Shown piece by piece: positions 30,901 to 45,900 of a DNA stretch of 64,000 nt. The stretch's first letter is position 1. Every line of letters starts with the position of its first letter. The notes below the pieces were generated by a model that saw only the letters and a program-made list of their open reading frames with translations, was not told where the DNA came from and did not search any database. Origin of the DNA: Pararge aegeria (Eukaryota; Arthropoda; Insecta; Lepidoptera; Nymphalidae); NCBI RefSeq assembly GCF_905163445.1, contig NC_053199.1, forward strand, positions 13,534,001 to 13,598,000. Reading direction: 5' to 3'. The position numbers and the translations under genes were made by a program.

Positions 30901-33900
30901 AAGGATTTGCCAATAATCATCACCCTGGGCAGACTGGTTGGTCTTTTGGAGCGAGCTCGGCTGGCTGGAGTGATCCAGCGGGGAGCCGCATCAGTGGCCA
31001 TACGTACAACGGACGGTCCCAGACCAACCTAGTGCGGAAAAGGCCCAGGAACAGAAGAAGAAGAAGAAGACTGGTTGGTGATTGCAGTAGATGCACAGAG
31101 GATCTTGCTCTAACCAGGTTGCTTCTTAAATATTTTCTAATGACAATGTGAGATGGTGATAACAAAAAGAACACCTGGCTAAGTTTGATGTGGGCTTCTT
31201 CTTAGACCACTCGCGCGTTTGGAACACTCGTAGCTTAAGTTTTAAGTTTACGAATGTAGTTATCGCCATCACTACTCACGTCTATGTACACATTTTGTAT
31301 GTAATAAACGCATTAAAGTGCCTATTTGAATGAAGAAATATATGACTTTGACTTTAAATTTACCTTGGAATCTGGACTGATGGCTAGAGCGTAACACGCA
31401 GGCGCTGATGAGGTGAGCTCCGCCCTCATCCTCGGAGTTGGTGACGACAGGTCCCATATTGACAGGTTGGACGCTTCACCCCCCACTAGTAACGTTCGTC
31501 CGTCCGGTAAAAGCTTCACTGATCTTATGTAGTTGTCCCTTTGCTGGAATAAGAACGGTAAGTACAATAAGAAGGAATGTAAGAAAATTTTATTTGGTCA
31601 TTAGAATTAAGAGTTTAAAAAAGACAATAATAATAAAATAAATTTTTATACGGTCCCAAAACTGTTCGGCTAAGAGCAGATTCCGTGAAACCAGGCGTAA
31701 CAATTTTTATAAGATGTGACAGGTAATGGTATATCTTTATGGTATATATTTCTTGTGTGCGTGTGTATGTCACTGAAATTCTCCTAAACGGTGGGACCGA
31801 TTTGAATGAATTTTTTGGTATGCGTTTGGTGGCATCCTGTATGGTTTAGATTCGCAAATCAGCCCAACAGATGGCGCTGGGGCCCGATAGTATTATATAT
31901 TTTTCTGTTATAATCATTGTGGATATTACAGGAAAATATATATGGCTACTTTAATATATAACTATACGATAAGTGTAAGGTAGTGGGCAGTGACCTTGCT
32001 TTCTGGCCCAAGGCTGTCGGTTCGATTCCCACAACTGGAAAATGTTTCTGTGATGAACATGAACATTGTTGAGTTAGTTAGTTTTTTAAGTTTTTTTTTT
32101 TTTAATAGTTCATATTTACAATACATCTAATTATATAACGTAACGTATGTACACACAGTTAGGGCGCAGCTATATTTTTTAAAACATTATTTTTCTGTTA
32201 AAACCTTTGTAGATATTATCGCTATTTTAAAATATAATTATACAATAAATGTATAAAAGAAATAACGAAGTACTGTAACAAATATAAAAAAATTTAATAA
32301 CTTTAATTATAATGAAGAAAATGACCCCCCCCCCCCCCCCCCCAATTAAAAATCTCACGTATTTTATGAACGCCCCGTAAGACTTACTAGACAATCCAAC
32401 TGCGACAGAGGTTCCAGCGTGGTCGGCGAGCCGGGGTTGGTGATGTCCCACAGTTTCACACAGCCTTTGCCGCCCGTGTACGCGTGTCTCGCAGTGCTAC
32501 TCAGCGATAGGGCCACGGCGCAGACCACCTCGCCGTGCGGCAGTGCGGCCACGACCCGCGCTCCCCGCGGGATCCCTGGCCCAACTAGTGCGTCCGCGGG
32601 GAACGGCACGGGCTGTAGCGGACCGCCGCACGTGTGGTACGAATACGCGCTGGAAAATATTAAAGTTCCCTTCTAAAACTAAATGTATCATATTTTTTAA
32701 ACAATGTGCCCAGAGCATTGTTGTTGTTTGACAGCCGATTTTCGCTGTGGCCAGTGACCCAGCTTTCTGGGTCTAATTCCGTGGGTTCGATTCCCACAAC
32801 TTATTAAGCACTATTCCAGATGATCTTTAGAGAAATTATATATATATTATTTTTTGTGTGTGTTTCTTTTTTGTTTCAACTTTAATTTTATCTTAACTTT
32901 TTGTTTAATTTAATTCCAAGTTGTGTACACATACTTTGGGTTGTAGCTTAGAACAAAACTTGTTATTACTTATATTTAGATCTACTTTTAGTTATTACCT
33001 GTTTTGTGTACCTAATAAAAATAAATAAATAAACTGGAAAATGTTTGTGTGATGAACGTGAATGTTCATCAGTGTCTGGGAGTTTATCTGTATATTATAA
33101 GAATTTATGTATATTATTCATAAAAATATTCATCAGTCGTCTAAGTAATAATAACTCAAGCTACGCTTACTTTGGGGCTAGAGCGATGTGTATTGTCGTA
33201 GTATATATTCATTGTTGTGAATAATAATATAAAAATAAAAAAAGCAATACAGGAAACAAGTATAATGCACTGTTTACATTCAATTTACTTATAACGTAGG
33301 CGTTAAATAAGGCAGAACTCGTTACTCTCAACCTTTCCCAATTTAAAACATATAAAATACGGTAAAAATAAGAAAACATATTTTAGAGTAAAGAGAGCGA
33401 TTTATAGTTTACTAGCATAATGAAATATTAATCTTTATTTATTTAATTGAGACAGAGGAGAAAAAATAAATTAAATTTGAAATTAAGCGTGCATTCGAGT
33501 ACCGTTTATGTCTACTAGTACCAACGCTTTTAAAAAACCAATCGTAATACTTTTTTGGGTTTTTGGTTACCTGGGCTAGCGGGGTTTTGGTGGGTGTTTT
33601 TTGTCAACACCTGTGTATTATTATAATGTAAACTTACGGTTTAGCGGGTGGCATGCCGTTGGTTCTCGCCATCGCTCCGTCGTACGGCAGCGGTGGTCTG
33701 TAGGCCGCGTAAGAGGGGAATGCGTATCGCCCCGTAGGCGTAGGGGCACGGTTTTTACTACCTGGCGTACCGGGTTTTTCCTAAAAAAATTAAATCACCA
33801 TTAACATCTTCTTCATCATCATCATTATCAACCTATTACTGGCCCAACGTTGGGCACAGATTTTCTCTCAGTCCACCACGCTGGCCAAGTGCGGTTTGGT

Positions 33901-36900
33901 AAACTTCACACACCTATGATCGCTCAGCCATGCAGGTTTCCGCACGATGTTTTCCTTCACCGTTAAAGAAAGTGTTATTTTAATTGCTCGAACGAACTCG
34001 GTCACCCCGAAAAGGAGGCCGGTGTAGCGGTCTCCACATTACAGAACTAGATGGCGCCACAAAATCCTGCATCCCGCTAGCGAAGTGTTCACTAAGAATG
34101 CCTATATATACAACTTCCAAAAATGAATGTTCGGACCTCGGTCCCCGAGCACGATCACCCGCTCGGTGGAAGATCTTCCTATTGTTACGGTCGAGCGTAT
34201 CACCATAGCTTCCGTACACCGGAATTCTAAACAGCAAGCTATCACAGGCTGCAACCGTATCATCATCATCATCATATCAACCCTTTACCGGCCCACTTCA
34301 GTGCACGGGTCACACACCTTTGAGATCATTACCAAGAACTGTCAGGCATACAGGTTCCCTTCACCGTTGAAGCAAGTGATATTTTAATTACTTAAAAATA
34401 CGCATAAAAACTTGGAAAAGTTAGAGGTGCGTGCCGAGGATCGAACTCGGTCACCTTGAAAGTCAGTTTGAGCTCCTACCCACTGGGCTATCATCGCTTC
34501 AACCGTTAAAGGTGAGCAATCACAATAACATTAAAAAAAAATTGTACATAAAAACCCAGCAAAAAAAAACGGTCGCCTTCAACCCACGAATAATTCAACA
34601 GCCAATAGTCATTTAACAGTCGAATACTCATCGCAAATTTTGTTTGGAGATCAAGACAAGATCGCCACTAATACGTTTACAGTGTGCAGTTTTTTTAACT
34701 GTCAGAAAGGATACTGAATAGGTGTAATGGCTGACCGCTGCGAGAACACTATCCTAAAAGCATATTGTTAATACTCACGTCTTTAGAACTTTTAGGTGTT
34801 GAGCGACTTGATGAAGAGCCAGACCTTGAAGGCGGTCGGGGTCCGTTCTCTGTCCTCTCACCACCTTCCGTTCTGACACTTGGAGATCCTCGTTCCTCCT
34901 AAAATAACGCCGGATATTGGTGCTCAAATGGTCTTAATTCTTTATTAAACAAGCTCAATTGTAAGCAACCCAAGCCATGCTTGCCTATATGTATATTCTT
35001 CCTTTGATTAAAAGATGATTTAATTTTGCATGTGATGTAAGGGCTGTATCTGATTTCTTTCAGTTTAAACTATTGCAATGGTTTACTAAAAAACTATTGA
35101 CGTTTCAGTTTCTCAGATAAGTTTCAGAGACAGTAAATACCTCGAAAGCCTATGAAGTATTATTTATTATACACGTTGTATACAATTTAAAAGAGATACT
35201 ATTTGCTTTTTTACTAACGTCGAACAAAGCTAAACAAAAAATAATCAAAGTAAGTAACGCCCAAAGAATGAAGATTTCTAGGCATACAATTACCTTTCAC
35301 CAATCGATTTTCACTAGCAACTCATATAAATTAACTTGTCTTATGAAAATTGCCACTAGGTGTGGCATTTTGTATTTGTATTATCATATTATTCATTTTT
35401 CGTATGCATTCAAAGTTTAAAAAAAAAAACCAGATTTTTTTTCATCTGTCAATTGTCAATTAACAAGTACCCTAAATATTTCCCAATGCCGAATCGGTGT
35501 CGTAACTTTAAATGGCGCCTTACGTTGCTAGTCAACATTCAAGAGTTGGTGAAATGTAATTTTTCTATGTTCATCCCCTAAATCATCCGATTTAACGTTT
35601 CCTAGGTTTCGTGAAAACGGCTATAACTCTCATAGAATAACTAACTTACTGATTACAAAATATTCCTCTAGTTTCTCATGTGGTTCCTTACCTCATTCGC
35701 TACATCAACAACCAGGTCCTGGTCGCTTTTCTCCGCATCACTGTCCTAAAATATGACGTTTTAAAGATGTGTTAGTAATTTAGATTAACTTTCATGTTTA
35801 TTTTCTTAATAGAATAGCAATACAGTGATTACAGCGACAAATATACAGGTCATGACCAATTTTTTTACAAATGCAGAGGTCCGTTGTCATCTTACCGGTG
35901 AGATTTCGTTCAAGGGCTAACTTGTAGTAGAATAAAAAAAAACCTAGTTTATGTTTGAATACTAACCAACGATATTAAAGTAATATATAATATAATCTTT
36001 CATATATATAACTGATAATAGGCTGATGATGACAGTAACAAAGAATCGCTAAAATATTGTTTAATTGTCAGATGATATTTAATTCATGTATTATGAAAAA
36101 AGTATTTTAATTTATACAAGGAGTGAGATTGGTATTTATTTTCAATAAATAAAACTGCAAATTCTAGCAATCCGCCATGACAGGTGAAACGCCAAATGCA
36201 AAATTATGACATCACTTCTAAATAAACATAGTTGTGTATCGCTTGAACTTCGAAAATCTCTGCGTGTATCTAGTATTTTGTGATTTCCAACTACTATTAA
36301 TTAAAAAGAAAATTGGTTAGTTTTTTGTTGTGTATCATTACCAAATTTAAATAATCTTTAGCTATGGTACAAGGACATTCCAAAGCTCTTATTTGCTGAT
36401 GACGTCACGAGTACAGCCATAACAGCCGGCGAACGTTTTCGCGGAAAATTATTTCTTTAAATATAATTTGACATTTTTATCAACAATACTTACCAAAAAT
36501 AAGATATTTATTTTTTGGATATAGTAGATACTTTCGAACATAATACTGCAGTCGAAAAATTGGTCTACATGCCTATTCTAAGATGTTTGTCTTAGAATGG
36601 GCATGATTCTAAGAAATTTGTCTTACAATAGGCATGATTACTTAGTAATACCGTGTAAAAAGGTTGGTCACGTACCCACAAAGCAACAATAATGGAACAT
36701 CCTGAAAAGCGTAAATCTCAAGCTTTGGAAATTAGTGGGCAATTGTTGGGCAACAGATCAAGATTACCAATTTGCGAAACGGATTCCTTTTTTTATTTTA
36801 TACTCACTGTTGAAACGTTAGAGAAAAATAGACCTAATAGCTTCGCCTAAAAGAAGAATTTATCCTCCATTTACTTCAAACATTCTTCTCGTTAAAAGCG

Positions 36901-39900
36901 TGATGAAAATTAAACTTTTAAACAAGGTTAACAACCGTCTAAGTGCTGATATGTCTGTCGATCGTGATCATTGTAATCTATATATAAAAAAATGAATTGC
37001 TGATCGTTAGTCTCACTGAAACCTGACAACGGCTGGACAGATTTGGCTAATTTAGGTCTTGAAATATTCGCGGAAGTCTAGGGTTGGTTTAAACGGCGAG
37101 AAAAATACTAATATATTAGTTTCGGGAAAAAGTTTCTTCGCATTTTTTAAGAAAATTCAAAACATTTTTTAATACAGTTTATTTACATTTAACTAGTATG
37201 TAGGTACCATTTTGTTCGATAAATTTTTGCCATCTTGTAGGTAGGGACATAATCTCATTGCTACAGAAATTTTGGGGCTTCTGATCAAAAAACCGCGACA
37301 AGTAGTTTTGGCAGTCCGCTCGTGATGTTAACCTGACACTGCCTATAGAATTCTGAAGAGACCGAAACAGGTGGAAATCTGAAGGTGCGAGGTAAGGACT
37401 ATACGGCGGATGCATTAACACCTCCCAGCCAAACTCTCTAAATTTTTGCTGAGTGGCCAAAGATGTGTGCGATCTAGCTTTATCAAGATGAAATTTTGTG
37501 CGTATTCTTCAATGTGTGTGTGTTTATATAAAAGGCAAATTGGACTCGGTAGGTGGCGCTGCTCCCCCAGACAGGGCGACGTCTGCCGGGTCCGCTTGTT
37601 AAGAAATATTTTTTGTCAACGTCCATGGCGCAATGGTGCATTTCGACAAATCGTATGCCCAACAAGTAGCCACCTGTAACCACACAATAAGCGGAGTGGA
37701 GTAGGGAAGCGACACATACACTACACAGACTCACATGGCCGACCTTCTCCTCCTTGCGCCGTTTGGCGTCCAAGGGTTCTGGTTCGTTGGGCGAACGAGG
37801 CCGGTACTTTTGTTCGCGCTCGTGCGGTGAAACCGAGCGCCTCTGCTGCTGAATATAGATAAAATAAGATAAATAAAGTCATCACCATTATCATTTTGAC
37901 TTTGAAAATAGTTTTCGAGGTTTAAAAATATTGTCATAAAAAAGTTGATTACCCAATAGCAAACGAACACTAGCTCTCAAACACTTTTTTAAATCCGATA
38001 ACATTAGAGGGATAGGTTAAGAATACATAAAGAAAACATTTATAGTACCAAAAGATACGAATTTATAGTACCAAATAATAATCCTCCTACTTTTTTGAGT
38101 CACTTAAAAATAAAATAAAACGGTGGTCACCTGTTGACTCATGCCACGTGAGGAGATTCGCTCATCTTCCCGAGGCGGGGGTTGTCCCGGCTGCAAGGGG
38201 GGAGGTGCGGGCCCTCCTGGTAATACGGGCGGTTTTACATCCGTGGGGGGAGGCAATTCCACCTGTGTACATAAATAAGTCAAAATAATGACAGCCCATA
38301 ATACAAACAGGAATGAGGAATGTAACGTTGACAAAAAGATCGAATTTTATGTGAAACTGTGACAGTACCTAGTAATCTTTACATTAGAAACAGAATTAAA
38401 CTTTTATTTTCCTTGAATAGGCCAATTTAAACGACGTTCTCCAAGATGCTAGCCATGTCTTTGCAAAATTACGACAAGTTCGATTGCAGTACCGCTGTGT
38501 ACAGGAAACAAAAGTTTTTTTTTAAACCCGGAAACGTTATTCCGGTGCTATTCTGGGATAAAAAGTATCTCATCTCTCGAACGTAAACTGTATACGCACC
38601 CTTAAGCATTGTCCTTTGAAAGGGCGGAGATGATAGATCTCCGTCCTTTTAACTAATAGGCTACTTTTTATTCCAGGCAAACGGTTCCCAAGATAAACCG
38701 TAATAAACTTGGATAAAGAACGCGGGCTTGATTCCCGCTAGTTATCACTATAAAATAATCTGTTGTGTATATACAACGTGTAAATTAAAACCTATATAAT
38801 ACTACACGGGCTTGAGAGGTGCATTATGTTCTGTCCCTGAGACTTATCTGTGAAACCGAATACCTAATCGTTCTTGAGTAAACCACTGCCGTAGTTTTTC
38901 TGAAAGAAATCAGACAGATATCACATGTAAATTTAAAATCATGTGACTCCTGTCACTTTATTCGGCAAGCGTTGCGTAGCGCAGGTACTATGCGCGCGTC
39001 GGTCTTTCATCTTCAATAGGGTTGTTTTAAATTCGTTTGTATGGAAATATAAATATGCTTCTTGATTTAATATTTTTATGCATCCTTCAATATTATTTAG
39101 TTATTCTGTTACACGTTGTACAATGAAATTATATTAAACTGATTGCTGGTTAACTAGAATTTTTATTTTGTAAGTATGCCGATGCGTGAATGCGGATCCG
39201 CGCTACGTATGTTACGCTTGAGGGCCCTCCGCAGAGCCCGCGACCCGCGGACCGATTTCGATGGATAGATGTGGACATCGAACAGAAGCTATTACAAAAA
39301 ATTCCATTACCTTATGCGTGGGCGGCGGTAAATGTGGGGCGGGTGGGGGCCCTGCGCTGGGGAACAAGAGGCCTCCCGCGCCCAACAACGCCCCCGCACC
39401 GCCGACTCCGTGAGGTAAACCCGCTGAAGCGTGGATCTGTTGCTACGACAACACACGGTCCAGATAAGACGATTTATATGACACTCTTAACGGACCCAGC
39501 AAGGGACTTCCAGAACAGGCTAGCACGGACAGGAGACATTTTCTCATTATCTCTCTCCTTCAATCATTAATCTCTCTCTTCTTCAATCATTAACCCATTA
39601 CCGTCACACTACAGGGTACTGGTCTCCTTTCAGAATGAGAAGGGTTTAGGACGGAGTCCACCACGCCGGCCAAGCGCAGATTGGTAGACTTCACATGCTT
39701 TTGAGTACATAATGGAGAACTCTCAGGCATGCAGGTTTCCACACGACGTTTTCCTTCACGGTTAAAGCAAGTTATATTCAATTCCTTAGAAAAACACACA
39801 TAGCTCCGAGAAGTAACAGGCGTGCTGGGGTCGAACTCTGTCTCCAAACTATCAATACCATCACAATCATCCATGATACAGTTGTCACCACCCCTCGTTT

Positions 39901-42900
39901 TCCCGCGGGTGTCGTACGAGGCGACTAAAGGAATATAACGGAGAACTAGTATCTACTGCGATCACCAACTCGTCTACCCAGAGTGTGGTGATTATCAGCA
40001 AATCCTACTGATGGGAGTCCAGCAGTAACTGACTTAGTATTTTTTTTGCATTACACACATCGCCATCTAGCCCCAAAGTAAGCGTAGCTTGTGTTATGGG
40101 TACTAAAATGACTGACGAATATTTTTATAAATAAATACTTAGAATATACATATAAACACCCAGACACTAAAAAAACAATCATGCTCATCACACTAACATT
40201 TTTCAGTTGTGGGAATCGAACCCACGGCCTTGGGCTCAGAAAGCAGGGTGGCCGCAAACTGCGCCAATCGGCCGTCAAATAGACGTATACGTTTTGGCTA
40301 GCTGTAAGTATACTAAGGATATAAATAAATAAATAAATGATAAATAAATGGACTTATAGGCTGTCGATAACTGATAATATTAAACAGTGTTAAACTTTTA
40401 ACGCGGTGATAGCCAAGGCTTCAGCATTCGGGGGGACCGAGTTAGATCTCCGTAACGCACCTCGAACTTCTCGAGGCTACGTGCCTTTTTTAATGTATGC
40501 AATCAACATATCACTTTCTATAATAGTTAAGGAAAAAATCGTTAGGAAACCTGCATGCCTGCTTAAATAACTTTCTCAAAAGCGTGTGAAGTGTACTAAT
40601 CTACACCTGGCCAGCGTGGTGGGCTACGACCTCATCTTATTTTAAGATTAGACCCGTCACCCCGTGCCGTGAAGTGTGCCGATAATGGATTGATAGTGAT
40701 GAAAATTTTGTATTGTCAGCGGGATAAGTAAACTTTATCCCTTAGTGGATATAATCGGGGGATAAAATTGTTGTCCCTTCCATATGCTAGCCGTGCTGCC
40801 CGGAAAAACAGTGCCACATTAAATCTGATATTTAATTCAAATTTGTCGATATATCGACAGCTGCGCAACCTGTCGGGTCCATAATGCAAAATTAAAGAAT
40901 AACACAAAAAAATATAAAAAATACGAAAAAAAATCTTGATAGTGACAGTCTAATCACCTATAGGTATGTAATACTATACGACCTATTCTCATACGTACCA
41001 AATATACATTGAAATGCTCTGAGTGTTTTTTTTATTTTTTTTTATTGTTCTGTGCAAAATAACTTTAAAAAAATATACAAAAGTAATGTGAAAAGAATTG
41101 AACAATATGATAGAGGTATATATAAGTTTCGAGTGCATAATAAATACAATAAAGGCTACATACATAATATGATATGGGTATAATACGCATATACATTCTA
41201 CATCATTTGAATAAATGTAATTAATGTACTAAGCATACTAAGCCTCATTCAGAAATTAATTCATAAAAAGGAAAACGTATATTTTAAGCATATTATAAAT
41301 GTGGCATTACGTCGAAATAGCTCTTCAGTGTTTTATCACACAAAAACTTTATTGCAACACAACAAAATAGGATAAACACAAGGAAAACAGTAATAGTAGT
41401 TAGTGCTAGGCTGCAAATCTGCCTTATCACAAAAAGTGGTCTTTTGAAGGCAACCTAAACGTGCGTAGCCGATAAAAAGGTGGAAAGCGGATGGTCCATA
41501 AAGTATGTTTCAAAAAGATTTTTGTAAGAGTTTAAAAAACGTTTCAACAACACTTAGGTGACACTTAGGTATGCCTAGGAATTTTCTTAAATTAGGAGTT
41601 ACTTATTAAGGCATCGCTTTGTTTATCGTTAATGAAAACGGGGAATATAGTATTAGGGGGCGTTCATAAAATACGAGAGATGTTTAAGGGGGGAGGGGGT
41701 CGAGTCAAATCTCATCTATTCTTACGCTTGAGTGAGGGGGATCTCGGCACGCAATATTTTTTCTGATTGAAACAAAAAAAATCATACTTTTTTGGTCCAT
41801 TGGCCTTTTTACAATAACAATCCAACGCGTAACGTAAGAAACCCACATTTCGAAAAGTCTCCCGTGAGATTGAGGGATGGGGGAGGCGGTTGAATAAAAT
41901 CTCACGACATTATAAACGATTTCGTTAATCGTTATCACCCCACAGTAACAAAAAAAAGTAAGTTCGCTTCATGAGCCTTAATAAATGAATTATTATTTTG
42001 ATTAGTTATAGCTTTAGATTCGTATTCTTACACTCCTTTGGGTATGTAAGGTCGTCTATCAATTACGTTACATTACGGGACGACGTGTGATAAATATGTC
42101 ATAATGACACTATCATTATTGATGTATGATACACCCGTATGACAGTTGCCAAGTTGAGAGCAACACTTGTATTTTTATATATACAATATTTGAAATTGTG
42201 TCACGGTCAATGTTATTTTATTTCGGTCAGAGCTATTACTACGGTGCGATTCAGTATCAACCAATTACCAACTGCAGGCCTAATTTGTATCTTGGTGGAT
42301 ATCAAAACACGTAAAAAAAAAATGCAAAGGCATTGATGTGATATTAGTGGCCAACCGAGATGAGGTTGTTGGAACTGTATTTGGGTTGGCAACTAAGGTA
42401 TTTTTTTTAAATTACTAGACGAAAGATTTTTTCTTTCGTCTAGAAATCTTAATATTCTTTTTTTGATTATTTGATTTCGTACCTAACCATCCGTTCATAC
42501 ATAATTTCTATTCAAAAGAGGTTCGAGGATCTGTCTGTCCTTGGACTGCTCAGTTTTATATTATATGCAAAAAATAAGTTAATCATTCAATGAAAATAGT
42601 TGGCTTAATTTTAATCCATGTACTGAATTTGCGAAAAAACTAGAGTAACAATTATGAACATATATTCTAATGGGTCTAATCAAAACTTATACGTGATATT
42701 GGTGCAAATTCAGTTATATAACACATAAATATCAGAAAACTAAAATGACTTGTCTAAAAATAGTGCTATCCTTTTTCAAGGGGCACATTGTCATTACTTT
42801 TAAACCTGTCAATTTAGTTAAGTTAACTGTATACAATAGAATCGGGACTATAAGAAACGTAAAAAAAGAATGTGCAAAAAAGCCATAAGGAAACAGCATG

Positions 42901-45900
42901 TCAAGTATAAGTGCGTCAAAACTTAATTAAATGTGAAGTTAGAAGCTATAAACTATGCGATAAAACTTTATAAACAATCCCAGACAATAATTGAATTAAC
43001 TCAATAGCCATTTATATTTATAGGAAAAATTTACTTTTAATTAATCACAATATAAATACATAAATAAATATACTACGACAATACACACATCGCCATCTAG
43101 CCCCAAAGTAAGCGTAGCTTGTGTTATGTGTACTAAGATGACTGATGAATATTTTTTAATAATATACATTATACATAAATACTTATAATATACAGATAAA
43201 CACCCAGACAATGAAAAACATTCATGTTCATCACACAAACATTTTCCAGTTGTGGGAATCGAACCCACGGCCTCAGACTCAGGAAGCAGGGTCGCTGCCC
43301 ACTGCGCCAGTCGGCCGTCGATATGAAACGCAAACATTAAATATATTTGTATACTTTGTAGTATTTTACCGAATTTATGAATAATTCAATTAGAAACCTA
43401 TTTTTGTACATAGAGAACAGCTTGACTGCAATCACATGTTATTCATTGGCTGTGGTAAGAACGGAACACAAATTTGCCTTTTATTGCAATAACTTGGCAG
43501 AGCTCGAAGTACTAACCGCGATGCTTATTTCTGCCTCTAAGCAACATTACTGTGTCCCGCAGGGTGATTACGTATCTCGCGACAGCAGTGGCGTGCAAAG
43601 AAATTTAACACACACACGCAGGGTAAGAAGCATAAAGAAGTAAAATGGCATAAAATGGCAAAATCCTCCTCCTTTGCCAGTTATATGAAAACGTTAGGGT
43701 ATGCGGTGCTTATGTGCATGTATGAAGTGCACGCCACTGCGCGACAGGGTTGCCACAAGCGAGAAACTTGCAATCACTTCTGTCATGTGCATTTGTTTGG
43801 AAAAGTGACGTTTCACAGCAGTAATTGCAAAATGGTGGTTGCCAGTTTAATCACAGGCACGTGAAGCGGTGATAGCCCCGTGGGTACGACTTCGACTTAA
43901 CTTTCGTGGGGCGTAACTTAGTTCGAAACCCAGCACGCACCTCTAACTTTTCTAATTTATGTGCGTTTTAAATTAATTAAAATATCACTTGCTTCAACGT
44001 TGAAGGAAAACATCGTGAAGAAACCTGCATGCCTGAGAGTTCTCCACAATTTTCTCATAAGTTAAGTCCACCAATCCGCACTTGACTTCCTTAACTTAGA
44101 CGGCCTTCAATTCTTCTCATTATGGGAGGAGACCCGTGCCCTGTAGTGGGCCGGTAATGAGTTGATATGAGGCTTAACACCTATGTTAAGTTGATGCACT
44201 TAGAGCTCACTTTGTAGTACGTGTTTCCTGCATGCCCTACAAGTGGTATATAAGTTTATAGGCATTCGTTTTCCAGTCAAGTGGGCCAAGTGCCGGGTCC
44301 GTCAATTATAAATATTATATTATAATTGAATATTATATTAAATATTATAAGTACATACTTTACTAGATTTCTAAACGATAGTCGAAGTTATTTGCGATTG
44401 CAGCCAAGCACTAGTCTATATATTTGAAATACTGACTTGTAACGTGAAAAGAACTGGGACATCGATTTGCCTAATACACGCGCAGTCATCGTTTTACAAC
44501 GATTCATAAACAAGTGTAAACATCAACAGCATTTATCTAATCTTACAATAAAACTTTTATTAATAGCGTAATAAAACTAAGAATAATATAAAATATAACA
44601 CCATAATTTAAAAAAAAAAATGTGCTTAGAACATTCGAGCGTAATGCACCGTTGACATACCGTTTGCACCGTACACTTAGCGCCTGACAGTAAGTATACA
44701 ACGTGTAACCTAATTACGAAATACTGTTGATGGGTAAATAAGTATATTTCATAAGGAATGATCCTGTAAAAATATTTAATCAAAAGAATCATATTTATTT
44801 TTCCATACAAAGTAATTCAAAAGATTTTAAGTGTTTACTTGAACCTTTGTTTGAACTTGAACTTAAACTTGTGTTATAACAACCCAAATCAAGATAAAAC
44901 ATCGACACATACATAGTACCTACGCTACGCGACACGTATCTAATAAAGTAACTGGAGTCACTTTAATTTTGCATGTGATGTTAGGGCCTTATCTGATTAT
45001 ATTTAGAGTAAAAACTATGGCAGCAGTTTACTCAGAAACTATTTCTGTTTTACAGTTAAGTCTAAGAGACAATAAAAAATGTTCCTCTATAGCCTGTGAA
45101 GTACTATTTCGGTTTTCATTTACACGTTGTATAATTATGTTTTCCCCAATATAAAAAAAACTAAAATATTAATGACTATGATATACAAAGTCTACATTTT
45201 AATAGCCTTTTTGTAAGAGATCGAATGCTAAATAAATATGAAGCAATTGTTACTACACTTCTTCAATAGTGCCGCAGAAGGATACACGGGACCGTAATGA
45301 AGCGCGAACAGTGGCAGGAGCTGTATGTAAACGGTGCATTACATTCGAAGATCTGATATTAAAAAAAAAACAATAGTGACAAATTAAAGAGTGTTAATCA
45401 CAAAAAACAAAATAAAATACAAGCACAACAATAATATTGTTGTAACTTACAAGCAGTTGCTGGAGGCCATGTTGTTGTTGTTGCTGTGGACAACATTAAA
45501 TAAAATAATGCTGAATTAAATCTATTTTTGTTAATTGCTTGTTGTTAACTATTTCTATTAGTCTAGGGAGAAATCTTAGTGAAAATATCGAAGGAATTTC
45601 CGCTCAGACTTCCGCCTATCGACGAGCGGAATCCCGAATCGCATCCTCATCACCTTCATATCACTCTCCTCATTATCATCAACTAAATGCCAAATATCTC
45701 CGCAACCTTATCACGTTGGTCCGGAATTCCGCTCATCAATTGTTATTTTTGAACATACTAGCAATGAAGTTGATTTGTGTATCATAACGTCGAATACGTC
45801 GAAGCAAAATAGACCTAAGCGAAAACGTGGAAAAACGTCAGAACAGTCACAATCAAGTTTTTTGTCACACTTCAACAGAGCGCCTTTCAAATGTCAGAGC

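Noticed and set aside
32419..32731. Plus-strand frames over a GC-rich block
   Set aside because: Antisense shadow of groucho exon 13; the minus-strand reading gives a clear Groucho propeller start.
36556..36638. Nested inverted repeats with ATGCCTATTCTAAG, considered as a microRNA precursor
   Set aside because: The arms are imperfect and occur three times in tandem, which fits a small local duplication better than a single stem-loop precursor.
39311..39423. A shorter groucho exon 7 starting at the AG at 39424-39425
   Set aside because: That acceptor would need a phase-1 upstream exon that I could not find. The AG at 39443-39444 gives phase 0, and adds the family motif QQIHA.
39190..39570. 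Plus-strand frame of 126 codons
   Set aside because: It is the antisense shadow of groucho exon 7 (39311-39442), whose minus-strand frame fits the neighbouring exons and the protein family.
42415..42443. 12-bp perfect palindrome with a T5 loop
   Set aside because: Short hairpins like this are expected by chance or as element ends in an AT-rich 64-kb window; no context links it to a function.
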